Assembly (NCBI RefSeq): GCF_013839515.1
Contig: NZ_JACDNQ010000007.1
Location: forward strand, 81,090-115,758
DNA: 34,669 bases
From: Natronomonas salinimetallica
Lineage (GTDB): Archaea > Halobacteriota > Halobacteria > Halobacteriales > Haloarculaceae
Direction: 5' to 3'
A program made the translations under genes and the position numbers. The first letter of the stretch is position 1; each line of letters begins with the position of its first letter. The notes under the pieces were generated by a model. The model did not search any database, was not told the DNA's origin, and saw nothing but the letters and a program-made list of their open reading frames with translations. This document shows, piece after piece, positions 8,457-16,398 of the stretch.

Positions 8457-8733
8457 TATACTCGCCGACCACGAAAACGAGGGAAATGACTCCCACTCTT
8501 GGAGCGCTCGCGAGCTGTGCCGGTCAGCTACCGGGCACCAGCGATGACGGTGGGCGTGAGGTAACGCCACGCTCGACAGTCATGTCCGAGCCAGATAGCT
8601 CCGTCAGCCTCACCGCGGGGTCCGGGACGGTTCGGCCAGCCCCCGAGACCTCGACGACTAACTGGATGTACGGGGATCAATTTCCGGGACCAGAATTACG
8701 GAAAATTCGAGGAGAAAGCCTCGCCGTTCACGG
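8457..8733 (+). pseudogene. Multicopper oxidase N-terminal fragment
   Basis: The frame from about 8457, with its first ATG at 8486, contains a lipobox-like LASC followed by a Gly/Thr/Asp-rich linker. It then has LTAGSGTVRPAPETSTTNW and YGDQFPGPELRKIRGESLAV. The QFPGPELR...GE pattern is the start of the first cupredoxin domain of multicopper oxidases (laccase/CueO type). The homology stops after ESLAV, where the HWHG copper ligands should follow about 15 residues later, and two hairpins begin at that point. No copper-ligand histidine motif is present, so the product cannot be active. Multicopper oxidases often accompany CopA in copper-resistance loci, so this was probably part of the same cassette. 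The twin-arginine signal is not visible. Confidence 0.6.
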
Positions 8734-8737
8734 CGTT

Positions 8738-8785
8738 AACGAGAGCGAAGCTCTCGTTCGTACACCAGAACGCTTCGCGTTCTGG
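8738..8785. repeat. Two adjacent perfect 9-bp hairpins
   Basis: AACGAGAGC-GAA-GCTCTCGTT (8738-8758) and CCAGAACGC-TTC-GCGTTCTGG (8765-8785) are both perfect stems with three-base loops, separated by six bases. They lie where the multicopper-oxidase homology breaks. Such hairpins occur at ends of IS200/IS605 elements and in haloarchaeal palindrome-associated elements. I see no transposase, so a small non-autonomous element or scar is the likeliest reading. Confidence 0.6.
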
Positions 8786-8971
8786 GGACGGAGATGAAGC
8801 CGACAACACCGTCACGATCGCCGGAATTAAGCCCCAGACAGCGTATCTGTGGGCGAGTACAACGGGCAAACCCTGGCGGTTGGATTGGGGTCCGCCCGGA
8901 CGGCGAAGGATCCGACGCGGCGGCGATGATCGCGAAACACGCCGCTCGACCGTGTTCCGGCCGATACCGAA

Positions 8972-9811
8972 TCAGTAGTACTGGCGGTCGACGTTCCGGA
9001 CGGCTTCGATCCGTTTTTCCATCGGCGGGTGGGTCGCAAAGAGCCGCTGAAGCGCGGAACGGTCGCCGCCGGAGATACACAGCGCGGAGACGTTGTCGTC
9101 CAACTCGGCGTCGCCCCGCCCGTTGGCGGTCGAGATCTTGCCGAGGGCCCGCGCCATCGCGTCGCCGCCGACGTGGCCGGCCGCGTCCGAGTCGGCGACG
9201 TACTCGCGGTATCGAGAGATGGCGAGGACGAACACCATTGCGACCATCTGGACGATGACGCTCGCGAGATAGCCCAATACGATGTTTCCGATGCCGCCGT
9301 CGCGCGAGAAGGCGATGACGAAGTACGCCGCCAGCCCGAGCATCGAGGCGATCGATTGGCCCATCACCATCATGACCACGTCGCGGTTGTCGACGTGGGC
9401 GAGTTCGTGGGCGAGCACTCCCTCGAGTTCGTCGTGATCGAGCAATCGGATGAGCTGCTCGGAGACGACCACGACGCCCGCGCCACGGCGTCCGACCGCG
9501 AAGGCGTTCGGGACGCCCATGTCAGCGACCATCAGGCGGGGCTTTTCGAGATCCATTTCGTCGGCGATCCGCTCGACGGAACGGTGAATCTCCGGGTACC
9601 GATCCGCCGGCATGTCCTCGGCACCGGAACTCCACAGCGCGATCTTCTTGCCGAGGACGTACTGGAAGCCGGCGAAGCCGACGGTCCCGAGGAGGACGAT
9701 CGGGATCCCGACGCCGAAGGCCTCGACGGCGACGATCGCGACGAGGGCGTAGAAGGCAAAGAGAACGCTCCCGACGACGGCCATCCTGGCTTTGAGTCCG
9801 ACGTGTCTCAT
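8972..9811 (-). CDS. htpX: HtpX-like membrane zinc metalloprotease (M48)
   Basis: A 279-residue integral membrane endopeptidase. Two N-terminal hydrophobic segments (about 10-52) precede the active site HELAH (His135, Glu136, His139). Two further membrane segments follow, and REYVADSDAAG supplies the third zinc ligand, a glutamate. The C-terminal HPPMEKRIEAV is conserved in HtpX. In bacteria HtpX clears misfolded membrane proteins; the archaeal role is presumed similar. The frame opens at ATG 9841, but I chose the ATG at 9811 because GGGAGAGGT lies just upstream on the minus strand and MRHVGLKARM resembles HtpX starts. The 10 extra residues are the alternative. It is divergent from the dapAB pair and unrelated to the metal cassette on its other side. 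Confidence 0.9.
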   Translation of the reverse strand: MRHVGLKARMAVVGSVLFAFYALVAIVAVEAFGVGIPIVLLGTVGFAGFQYVLGKKIALWSSGAEDMPADRYPEIHRSVERIADEMDLEKPRLMVADMGVPNAFAVGRRGAGVVVVSEQLIRLLDHDELEGVLAHELAHVDNRDVVMMVMGQSIASMLGLAAYFVIAFSRDGGIGNIVLGYLASVIVQMVAMVFVLAISRYREYVADSDAAGHVGGDAMARALGKISTANGRGDAELDDNVSALCISGGDRSALQRLFATHPPMEKRIEAVRNVDRQYY

Positions 9812-10185
9812 ATACCTCTCCCGTAGGGGATTTGGCGGCATATGGCTTCCGGCCGACGGCGGGAGGCGGGCTGACGTCGGGGGGCGGGTCGGTGACCCGG
9901 CGACGGAACGGGGCCGGTATCCCCGATGCAGTGAGCCCTCGGTGGCCGCGGAAACTCAAAACGCCTAAGTCGCTCGCCGACGCTGTGGCGAGTATGCGAC
10001 ATCGCGTGCTCGTCCGTCGGCCCGACGCTGACAGCCGCGAGCGCGCCGTCCCGACCGCTTTTTCGAAGGCCAAGCGTCCGTAGCACGGTCTGCGGCGGGC
10101 GTGGCACCCCCGTCACAGGTCGACCCCGGACGGACGCGGCACACGAACGTTTCCGAGAACGGATACCGACCCCACCCACACACCA
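9812..10185. other. Divergent spacer htpX / dapA with a possible cryptic transcript
   Basis: A 374-base gap. CCTAAGTC at 9964-9971, preceded by AACTCAAAACG, looks like a BRE/TATA pair and sits about 27 bases before ATG 9994. That ATG opens a 29-codon frame ending TAG 10081-10083 whose basic product resembles nothing I know. AACGTTTCC about 40 bases before dapA may be the dapA promoter region. I see no tRNA or long palindrome here. Confidence 0.35.
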
Positions 10186-11070
10186 ATGACACACGACACA
10201 TTCACCGGCGTGTTCCCCGCGATGACCACGCCGTTCCACGACGACGAAAGCATCGATCACGACACCCTCCGCGCGCACGCACAGCGGCTCGAAACCGCCG
10301 GCGTCGACGGGGTCGTCCCCGTCGGCACCACCGGCGAGTCGGCGACCATGTCCCACGACGAACACGTCGAAGTCATAGAGACGGTCGCCGACGCGGTCGA
10401 GGACGTCCCCGTGATCGCCGGCTCCGGCTCGAACAACACCCGTGAGGCGCTCGAACTCTCCGAACGGGCCGCCGCCGCCGGAGCCGACGGTCTCCTCTTG
10501 ATTTCGCCGTACTACAACATCCCCGAACCCGAGGGAATGCAAGCGCACTTCAGAGCCGTCGCCGACGCGGTCGACCTCCCACAGATCATCTACAACGTGC
10601 CCGGCCGAACCGGGCGTAACATCGCGGTCGAGACGGCCGTTTCGCTGGCCGAGCACGAGAACGTCGTGGGATACAAGGCCGCAAGCGGTGATTTGAACCG
10701 GACCAACGAGGTCATCGAACGCACCCGGGCGGAGAACTTCGCCGTGCTGTCGGGCGACGACGCGCTCACGCTGCCGATCATCGCCCAGGGCGGATCGGGC
10801 TGTATTAGCGTCGCGGCAAACGTCGAACCCGAGCGCACCGTCGCGTTGGTCGGCTCTGCGCTCGCCGGCGACTTCGATCGCGCTCGCGAACTCCAGTACG
10901 AACTCGGCGACCTCTTCCGGACGCTGTTCATCGAGACCAACCCGATCCCGATCAACGAGGCGATGGACATGCGGGGGATCCACTCGGCGACGATGCGCTC
11001 GCCGCTGAACCCCCTCCAGCCCGACCACCGGGAGACGCTGCGGGCCGTTCTCGAGGAGCTCGAACGATGA
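10186..11070 (+). CDS. dapA: 4-hydroxy-tetrahydrodipicolinate synthase (DapA)
   Basis: A 294-residue TIM-barrel aldolase that condenses pyruvate with aspartate semialdehyde in lysine biosynthesis. Lys164 in GYKAASG is the Schiff-base residue, Tyr136 in YNVPGRTG is the catalytic tyrosine, and GTTGES is the pyruvate carboxylate-binding loop. Length and motifs are typical, so DapA is preferred over related N-acetylneuraminate or KDG aldolases, and the adjoining dapB confirms it. The stop codon overlaps the dapB start (ATGA at 11067-11070), implying one operon with coupled translation. Later lysine genes are not in the window. Confidence 0.95.
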   Translation: MTHDTFTGVFPAMTTPFHDDESIDHDTLRAHAQRLETAGVDGVVPVGTTGESATMSHDEHVEVIETVADAVEDVPVIAGSGSNNTREALELSERAAAAGADGLLLISPYYNIPEPEGMQAHFRAVADAVDLPQIIYNVPGRTGRNIAVETAVSLAEHENVVGYKAASGDLNRTNEVIERTRAENFAVLSGDDALTLPIIAQGGSGCISVAANVEPERTVALVGSALAGDFDRARELQYELGDLFRTLFIETNPIPINEAMDMRGIHSATMRSPLNPLQPDHRETLRAVLEELER

Positions 11071-11813
11071 CGATGGACATCGTCGTCGTCGGTGCGACCG
11101 GCCGGACCGGAAGCGAGATCGTCGCCGAAGCCAGCGGCCGCGGCCACGACGTCGTCGGGATCGCTACGACGCCCGACACGATCGAGGACGTGCGTGTCTA
11201 CCCGAGCGAGGAGTTCCCCGAACTGCTCGACGGGGCCGACGTTGTCATCGACTTTACGCTCCCCGAGGCGACCCGCGAGTACGCCGGGATGGTCGCCGAC
11301 GCCGGCGTCCCCTACGTCGTCGGGACGACCGGGTTCGAGGCGGCGGGGCTCGATGCGCTTCGGGACGCCAGCGAGTCGACCGCGGTCCTCAAGGCCTCGA
11401 ACTTCGCCCGGGGCGTGCAGGCGCTGTTGCGGGTGGTCGAGGCGGGCGTCGAGGCGCTGCCCGACTACGACGTCGAACTCACGGAGACACATCACAGCGG
11501 CAAGCGGGACGCCCCGAGCGGCACCGCGAACACGATCCTCGACGTCGTCGATTCGGCCCGTGGGGCGAACCTGGAGCGTACCCATGGACGTGAGGGCGAA
11601 CACCGACGTGAGGACTCGGAGGTCGGCGTCCACGTCCGTCGCGCCGGCGCTGTCCGCGGCGAGCACGAACTCCTCCTCGCCGGCAACGACGAGGTCCTGA
11701 CGTTGACCCACCGGGCCGAATCCAGGCGGGTCTTCGCGGCCGGCGCCGTCGACGCCGCCGAGTGGCTCGCCGGTCGGGTGCCCGGATGGTACGAGTTCGG
11801 GGACGTCTTGTAG
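11067..11813 (+). CDS. dapB: 4-hydroxy-tetrahydrodipicolinate reductase (DapB)
   Basis: A 248-residue reductase acting on the product of DapA with NAD(P)H. The N-terminal VVVGATGRTGSEI is the dinucleotide-binding loop. THHSGKRDAPSGTA holds the catalytic histidines (His142, His143) and Lys146, and GTTGF is conserved. The protein is slightly shorter than bacterial DapB (about 270 residues), with the shortening in the N-terminal half. The start overlaps the dapA stop. The next gene is convergent and begins three bases after the dapB stop, so the operon ends here and dapD, lysA and dapF must lie elsewhere. Confidence 0.95.
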   Translation: MTMDIVVVGATGRTGSEIVAEASGRGHDVVGIATTPDTIEDVRVYPSEEFPELLDGADVVIDFTLPEATREYAGMVADAGVPYVVGTTGFEAAGLDALRDASESTAVLKASNFARGVQALLRVVEAGVEALPDYDVELTETHHSGKRDAPSGTANTILDVVDSARGANLERTHGREGEHRREDSEVGVHVRRAGAVRGEHELLLAGNDEVLTLTHRAESRRVFAAGAVDAAEWLAGRVPGWYEFGDVL

Positions 11814-11816
11814 GTA

Positions 11817-12590
11817 TTAGACGTCGTCGACCTCGTAGGCGAGCCCCGAGTCCCGAAGCGCGTCAGTGACCCGCCCCGCGAGATCGGTCGTAGCAACGAC
11901 GACGACGTCCAGCCCGCGGCCCGCTGCATCGGCGGCGACCTCGCCGGCCGCGAAGGTCACGTCGGGGTCGGTACCCGACGCGTCCAGCGTGGCGACCGCC
12001 TCGACCCCTGCCGCCGCGACGAGATCCGCCGCAGCCGCGGCGGCGGCCAGCACCCCCGAACCGCTCGGCTCGGCCGACCGGATCGGCGCGACCTGAAACA
12101 CCGTTACGTCGCCGGGATCGAGGTCGATGATGCCCGCAAACCCCGTGACGCCCACGACGGCACCGGCGTCTGCATCGGTCGTCGCGATCCCGGTTGCGGG
12201 CCCGCCCTCGCCCGGCGTCGCGTGCAATAGCCCGTCCTCGATCGAGAGCGAGACCGTTTCGCCGGCTTCGATGACAGCCGTCGCGAAGGCCGCGTCCTCC
12301 TGCATGCTGCCGAGGACGTCCTCCGTGACGTGATCGGCGAACCGTCGTACGTCGGAGGACTGCTGGAACAGCCAATCGACGCCCCGCTTCGTCACCCGGT
12401 AGCGCGATCTGGCCTCCTTCTCGACGAACCCCTCGTCGACGAGTTCGCGGATGTACTCCGAGACCGCCTGGCTGGTCACGCCGACGGCGTCGGCGATCTC
12501 GCCCTGATTGACCGCCGGCTGCCGCTCTGCGATCTCGACGAGCACGCGGAACTTCGTCGCGGAGCGCTTGTTGTCGAGGACGTCGACCAT
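11817..12590 (-). CDS. Winged-helix transcriptional regulator with conserved C-terminal domain
   Basis: A 257-residue protein. Residues 10-75 form a MarR/TrmB-like helix-turn-helix: VNQGEIADAVGVTSQAVSEYIRELVDEGFVEK, then wing RSRYRVTKRGVDWLF. The remaining 180 residues alternate beta strands with Ala/Val-rich helices (GVTGFAGIIDLDPGDV; VLAAAAAAADLVAAAGVEAVATL). This suggests an alpha/beta ligand-binding or sensing domain, which I recognise only as a recurrent haloarchaeal architecture without known ligand. TTTATAAA at about 12611-12618 lies 24-27 bases upstream of its ATG, implying a leaderless mRNA. It is convergent with dapB and divergent from a metallophosphoesterase gene; neither neighbour proves a target. 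Confidence 0.8.
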   Translation of the reverse strand: MVDVLDNKRSATKFRVLVEIAERQPAVNQGEIADAVGVTSQAVSEYIRELVDEGFVEKEARSRYRVTKRGVDWLFQQSSDVRRFADHVTEDVLGSMQEDAAFATAVIEAGETVSLSIEDGLLHATPGEGGPATGIATTDADAGAVVGVTGFAGIIDLDPGDVTVFQVAPIRSAEPSGSGVLAAAAAAADLVAAAGVEAVATLDASGTDPDVTFAAGEVAADAAGRGLDVVVVATTDLAGRVTDALRDSGLAYEVDDV

Positions 12591-12675
12591 ATCCGCACGT
12601 CGTGTCGACCGTTTATAAACACCCGAGACTCGGGGACCCCGTCAGCGCTTTGAGCGCGGCGACCGACCGGTCCGT
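12591..12675. promoter_or_regulatory. Divergent promoter region, regulator / metallophosphoesterase
   Basis: TTTATAAA (12611-12618) is a strong palindromic TATA box, correctly spaced for the minus-strand regulator. The weaker GCTTTGAGC (about 12645-12653) is about 27 bases before the plus-strand ATG at 12676. Confidence 0.5.
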
Positions 12676-13368
12676 ATGGAGTTCGACCCATTCGACCGTG
12701 CCGTCTACCTTCCGGCCACCGGGACGCTCGTCTGTGCCGACCTCCACGCCGGTCGGGACGCGGCATCGGAACTCGAGTTCCGGGTCGGCGAACACGAAGA
12801 CCTCACGGAACGTTTCGAGCGGCTACTCGATCGCTACGAGCCCACCGAGGTCGTCATCGCCGGGGATCTTCTGCACTCCTTCGATCGGGTCCCGACGGGC
12901 GCGGCGTCGACCGTCCGTTCGATCTCGACGCTCGCGGCGGACCGGGACTGTCCGATCGCCGTCACCCCCGGCAACCACGACACCCTGCTCGAGGAACTGT
13001 GGGACGGCCCGATCGTCCCGGAGTATCCGATCGGCGACAGCTCGATCGTCGTCACACACGGCCACGTTCCGCCCGAGGGCGACGCGGCGTGGTACATCGT
13101 CGGCCACGACCATCCGACGATAGAGATCGAGGGTGTCCGCCGGCCGTGTTATCTGTACGGTCCCGGCCAGTACGACGGGGCGGGCGTGTTGATGCTCCCG
13201 TCGTTCAGTCGGCTCCCGGCCGGGATCGAGATACACGGGCTGTCGGCCGCGGAGTTCCAGTCCCCATTTATAACCGATCCGGGGACGCTCCGGCCGATCG
13301 TCCACGACGTCGAGGCCGACGAAACCCACGAGTTTCCGCCGCTTTTGGAGCTGCGGCGGTTCCTGTGA
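12676..13368 (+). CDS. Calcineurin-like metallophosphoesterase
   Basis: A 230-residue cytosolic phosphoesterase of the haloarchaeal/archaeal single-domain type. The metal-binding motifs are in order: ADLHAG (Asp22, His24), AGDLLH (Asp64), PGNHD (Asn100, His101, Asp102), HGH and finally GHDHP. These bind two divalent metals such as Mn or Fe. The substrate is not predictable; phosphodiesters or nucleic acid ends are possible, and homologues are often found beside DNA repair helicases, which is not the case here. A regulator is divergent upstream and pspA follows after about 146 bases, separated by a tandem repeat. Confidence 0.88.
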   Translation: MEFDPFDRAVYLPATGTLVCADLHAGRDAASELEFRVGEHEDLTERFERLLDRYEPTEVVIAGDLLHSFDRVPTGAASTVRSISTLAADRDCPIAVTPGNHDTLLEELWDGPIVPEYPIGDSSIVVTHGHVPPEGDAAWYIVGHDHPTIEIEGVRRPCYLYGPGQYDGAGVLMLPSFSRLPAGIEIHGLSAAEFQSPFITDPGTLRPIVHDVEADETHEFPPLLELRRFL

Positions 13369-13387
13369 GACGGCCCTCGCGACCGCG

Positions 13388-13449
13388 GCTGTTGTTCTCC
13401 GAGCGGGCGGCTGTTGTTCTCCGAGCGGGCGGCTGTTGTTCTCCGAGCG
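13388..13449. repeat. Three tandem 22-bp repeats upstream of pspA
   Basis: GCTGTTGTTCTCCGAGCG recurs three times with a 22-base period (copies begin near 13388, 13410 and 13432), joined by GGCG. It ends 33 bases before the pspA TATA box. The repeats lie outside any gene. They could be regulator-binding sites for the stress gene pspA or simply a slippage product. Confidence 0.8.
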
Positions 13450-13480
13450 ACGGTCCCCCGCCCGCGTCGGGACGGAGTAG

Positions 13481-13490
13481 CCTTTTAATC
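13481..13490 (+). promoter_or_regulatory. TATA box of pspA
   Basis: CCTTTTAATC is centred about 29 bases before the ATG at 13515 and about 20 before the ATG at 13506, favouring the downstream start and a leaderless transcript. Confidence 0.5.
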
Positions 13491-13514
13491 GCTGCGGCCA
13501 CAACGATGGGGTAT

Positions 13515-14354
13515 ATGGGTATCCTCTCGCGGGCATCGTACGTCATCCGATCGAAAGTGAACGCCGTCCTGAATCGCGCGGAAGACCCCCACGAAACGCT
13601 CGATTACTCCTACGAACAGCTCCGAGACGAGCTCCAGGACGTAAAGAAGGGGATCGCGGACCTGACCACACAAAAGAAACGACTCGAGATCCAGAAACGC
13701 CGGCTCGAAGAGAACGTCGAAAAGCACAACCAACAGGCCAGACAGGCCGTAGAGCAGGGCCGTGACGACCTCGCGCGGCGCGCGCTGGAAAAGAAAAAAC
13801 AGAAGATGAACCAGATCGAGGACCTCGAAACCCAGATCGCGGACCTCGAGGGCACCCAGGACAACCTCGTCGAAAAGAAAAACGAACTCCAGGGTCGGAT
13901 CCAGGAGTTCCGAACCGAAAAGGAGACGATGAAAGCCCGGTACGAGGCCGCCGAGGCCAGCGCCCGCGTCAGCGAGGCGATGACCGGTGCCGGCGACGAG
14001 ATGGAGAACGTCTCACGGTCGATCGATCGCGCCCGCGACGAGACCGAAGAGATGGAGGCCCGCGCTGCGGCGATGGACGAACTCGAAGACAGCGGCGCTT
14101 TCGAGGGCGCGCTTTCGGACGAGGGCGACCTCGAACGCGAACTCGACGAGATGCGACGGGGCGGGGAAGTCGAGGCCGAACTGGAGACGCTGAAATCCGA
14201 GACGGGCGTAGAAAACGGCGATGAGGGTGACGTCGACGTCGAATTCGATGATGAGGCGGTGGACGTCGAAACCGGCCCCGGTGACGAACTCGCGAGCGGG
14301 ACCGACGAGGAGCTCGAAGCGGAGCTCGACGATATCAAACGCGACGACGAGTGA
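13515..14354 (+). CDS. pspA: PspA/IM30 family membrane-stress protein
   Basis: A 279-residue protein starting MGILSRASYVIRSKVNAVLN, the amphipathic helix by which PspA/IM30/Vipp1 proteins bind damaged membranes. Residues 30-180 are heptad-rich coiled coil with alternating Glu/Lys/Arg (for example KKRLEIQKRRLEENVEKH), the ESCRT-III-like fold of the family. The C-terminal 90 residues are a highly acidic, probably disordered tail typical of haloarchaeal versions. The role is membrane protection and remodelling under stress. An in-frame ATG at 13506 would add three residues. The stop is six bases from the convergent thrS stop. Tandem repeats upstream may contribute to regulation. Confidence 0.9.
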   Translation: MGILSRASYVIRSKVNAVLNRAEDPHETLDYSYEQLRDELQDVKKGIADLTTQKKRLEIQKRRLEENVEKHNQQARQAVEQGRDDLARRALEKKKQKMNQIEDLETQIADLEGTQDNLVEKKNELQGRIQEFRTEKETMKARYEAAEASARVSEAMTGAGDEMENVSRSIDRARDETEEMEARAAAMDELEDSGAFEGALSDEGDLERELDEMRRGGEVEAELETLKSETGVENGDEGDVDVEFDDEAVDVETGPGDELASGTDEELEAELDDIKRDDE

Positions 14355-14360
14355 CCCGTC

Positions 14361-16289
14361 TCACTCGCCGATGAAATCCGGCTCGACGCGCTTTTGTTCG
14401 ACCTCGGATTCGAGGTGGCTACGGAACGTCTCGACGTCGACGGCTTTGGCTTCGGCTTCGAACCGGTCCCGAACGGAGACGGTCCCCGCCCCCTCCTCGT
14501 CGTCACCGACGACGAGCATGTACGGGACGCGGTCGTCGTGGGCGGTCTGGATCTTCTTGCCGACGGTCCACGACCGGTCCTCGATTTCGACGCGGAACTC
14601 GGAGAGATAGCGGTTCTTGAGCTGTTTGGCGTAGCCGACGTTGTCGTCCGAGACCGGGAGGATCCGGACCTGCTCCGGCGCGAGCCACGTCGGGAAGTTC
14701 CCGTTGAAGTGCTCTATGAGCACCATAAAGAAGCGCTCGTAGCTGCCGTAGAGTGCCCGGTGAATCATCACCGGCTGGTGTTCCTCGTTGTCCTCGCCGG
14801 TGTAGGAGAGATCAAAGCGCTCGGGCATGTTGAAATCGAGCTGGACGGTCGGGCCGTCCCAGTTGCGGCCCAGCGCGTCCTCGAAGGCGAAGTCGATCTT
14901 CGGGCCGTAGAAGGCACCGTCACCGGACTCGACGTCGTAGTCCATCCCGCTGGATTCGAGGACGTCCCGGAGTTGGGATTCGGCCTGCTCCCAGATCTCG
15001 TCGGAGCCGACGGACTTTTCGGGCCGGGTAGCGAGTGCGACCTCGTAGTCGAGGTCGAACGTCTCCAGGACCTCGTTGATCTGTCGCATGATGGTATCGA
15101 CCTCGCGTTCGATCGAGTCGGGCTCCACGAAGAGGTGGCCGTCGTCGATCGTGAACGCCCACACCCGGGAGAGCCCCGAAAGCTCGCCGCGCTGTTCTTT
15201 CCGGTAGACCTTCCCGTTTTCGGCGTAGCGGATCGGGAGGTCACGATACGACCAGTTACCCTGGTTGAAGATCGTCGCGTGGCCGGGGCAGTTCATCGGT
15301 TTGAGGCCGTACTCCTCGTCGTTGACGTCGAGGAGGAACATGTCGTCGACGTAGTTTTCGTAGTGGCCCGACTGCTTCCACAGCTCCGTCCGGAACAGAT
15401 GCGGCGTCTCGACGAACTCGTAGTCCTGCTCGTCGTTGAGGCCGTCGACGAACGCCTCCAGCTCCCGGAGGATCGCCTTCCCGTTGGGATGATACAGCGG
15501 AAGCCCCGGCCCCGTCACGTCGGGGATCGAAAAGAGGTCCAGCTCCTGGCCCAGTTTCCGGTGATCGCGCTCTTTGGCCTCCTCGCGCCGTTCGAGGAAC
15601 GTCTCTAGGTCCGCCTCGCTCTCGAAGGCGGTCCCGTATATTCGGGTGAGGGTGTCGTTTTCCTCGTCACCGCGCCAGTAGGCGGCCGCGATATTCAGAA
15701 GCTTCACCGCGCCGATCTCGCCCGTCGAGTCGACGTGTGGGCCCTGACAGAGGTCCTGCCAGTCGTCCTGGACGTAAAACGAGACCGTCTCCTCGTCCCC
15801 GGCTTCGGTCTCCAGGATCTCCCGTTTGTACTCGTTGTCCTCGTAGACGTCGAGGGCCTCCTCGCGGGAGCGCTCGACGCGTTCGATGTCATAGTCGGCC
15901 TCGATGATCGACTCCATCTCGGCTTGGATCGCTTCGAGGTCGTCCGAATCGAGGTCGACGCCCGCCACGTCGTAATAGAACCCCTCGTCGGTCGGTGGAC
16001 CGATCGCGAGTTTCGCGTCGGGGTAGAGCCGCTGAAGGGCCTGTCCGAAGACGTGTGCTGCGGAGTGTCGGAGTACCTGGAGGTACTCGCTCGATTGGTC
16101 GGTGACGATGACGAGTTCGCAGTCCTCACGAAGCGGCTCGGACTTGTCGGCGAGTTCTCCGTCGACGATACCCGCGACCGTATCCGACCCGAGGCCCGGT
16201 CCGATCTCGTAGGCCACGTCCTCGACGGAGGCCCCCGACTCGACTTCGAGTTCGGAGCCGTCCGGCAACGTGACGACGATTTCGCTCAT
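14361..16289 (-). CDS. thrS: Threonyl-tRNA synthetase with bacterial-type editing domain
   Basis: A 642-residue class II synthetase. Residues 1-62 form a TGS domain. The next domain holds HSAAH (His75, His79) and LCQGPHV, the zinc-like editing site that removes Ser-tRNA(Thr) in bacterial ThrRS. The catalytic core has MNCPGH, the [15 protein letters not shown] motif-2 region, FTIDDGH and [13 protein letters not shown] (motif 3 with the zinc His), and the anticodon domain follows (QVRILPVSD). Most archaea carry a different, D-Tyr-deacylase-like editing domain, so this is a bacterial-type enzyme, consistent with old transfer. The longer open frame upstream to 16871 is antisense to the next gene. 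ATG 16289 is supported by the TGS start and a minus-strand CTTATG about 27 bases upstream. Confidence 0.95.
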   Translation of the reverse strand: MSEIVVTLPDGSELEVESGASVEDVAYEIGPGLGSDTVAGIVDGELADKSEPLREDCELVIVTDQSSEYLQVLRHSAAHVFGQALQRLYPDAKLAIGPPTDEGFYYDVAGVDLDSDDLEAIQAEMESIIEADYDIERVERSREEALDVYEDNEYKREILETEAGDEETVSFYVQDDWQDLCQGPHVDSTGEIGAVKLLNIAAAYWRGDEENDTLTRIYGTAFESEADLETFLERREEAKERDHRKLGQELDLFSIPDVTGPGLPLYHPNGKAILRELEAFVDGLNDEQDYEFVETPHLFRTELWKQSGHYENYVDDMFLLDVNDEEYGLKPMNCPGHATIFNQGNWSYRDLPIRYAENGKVYRKEQRGELSGLSRVWAFTIDDGHLFVEPDSIEREVDTIMRQINEVLETFDLDYEVALATRPEKSVGSDEIWEQAESQLRDVLESSGMDYDVESGDGAFYGPKIDFAFEDALGRNWDGPTVQLDFNMPERFDLSYTGEDNEEHQPVMIHRALYGSYERFFMVLIEHFNGNFPTWLAPEQVRILPVSDDNVGYAKQLKNRYLSEFRVEIEDRSWTVGKKIQTAHDDRVPYMLVVGDDEEGAGTVSVRDRFEAEAKAVDVETFRSHLESEVEQKRVEPDFIGE

Positions 16290-16398
16290 ACGTACCACAA
16301 CTTTGGGCGCCCGCATAAGTCCAACCTTTCGCTCCTCGATGCCGGGAGCATCGGCCGACTTCAGCCGCTTTATGTAGCTCTCGGTGCTACGGGCGCAT
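16290..16398. promoter_or_regulatory. Divergent promoter region thrS / repeat protein
   Basis: On the minus strand GACTTATGC (about 16312-16320) lies 26-30 bases from the thrS ATG. On the plus strand CTTTATG (about 16369-16375) lies 27 bases from ATG 16399. Both fit leaderless archaeal promoters. Confidence 0.5.

Larger units (their letters stand above)
8361..8971. other. Gene-poor region with a multicopper-oxidase remnant and twin hairpins
   Basis: Between the regulator and htpX no intact gene is seen. 8457-8733 carries a truncated multicopper-oxidase frame (listed separately) and 8738-8785 holds two perfect hairpins. 8786-8971 codes for nothing I recognise. Together this looks like the eroded right edge of the metal cassette. 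Confidence 0.5.

Noticed and set aside
8379-8484. Minus-strand frame ending TIAWFNFSTYDSDEWF
   Set aside because: The tail looks protein-like and may be the end of a lost gene, but there is no upstream continuation or start and I recognise no family.
12999-13514. N-terminal extension of PspA
   Set aside because: It runs through the metallophosphoesterase gene in another frame and through the tandem repeats; PspA homology starts at MGILSR.
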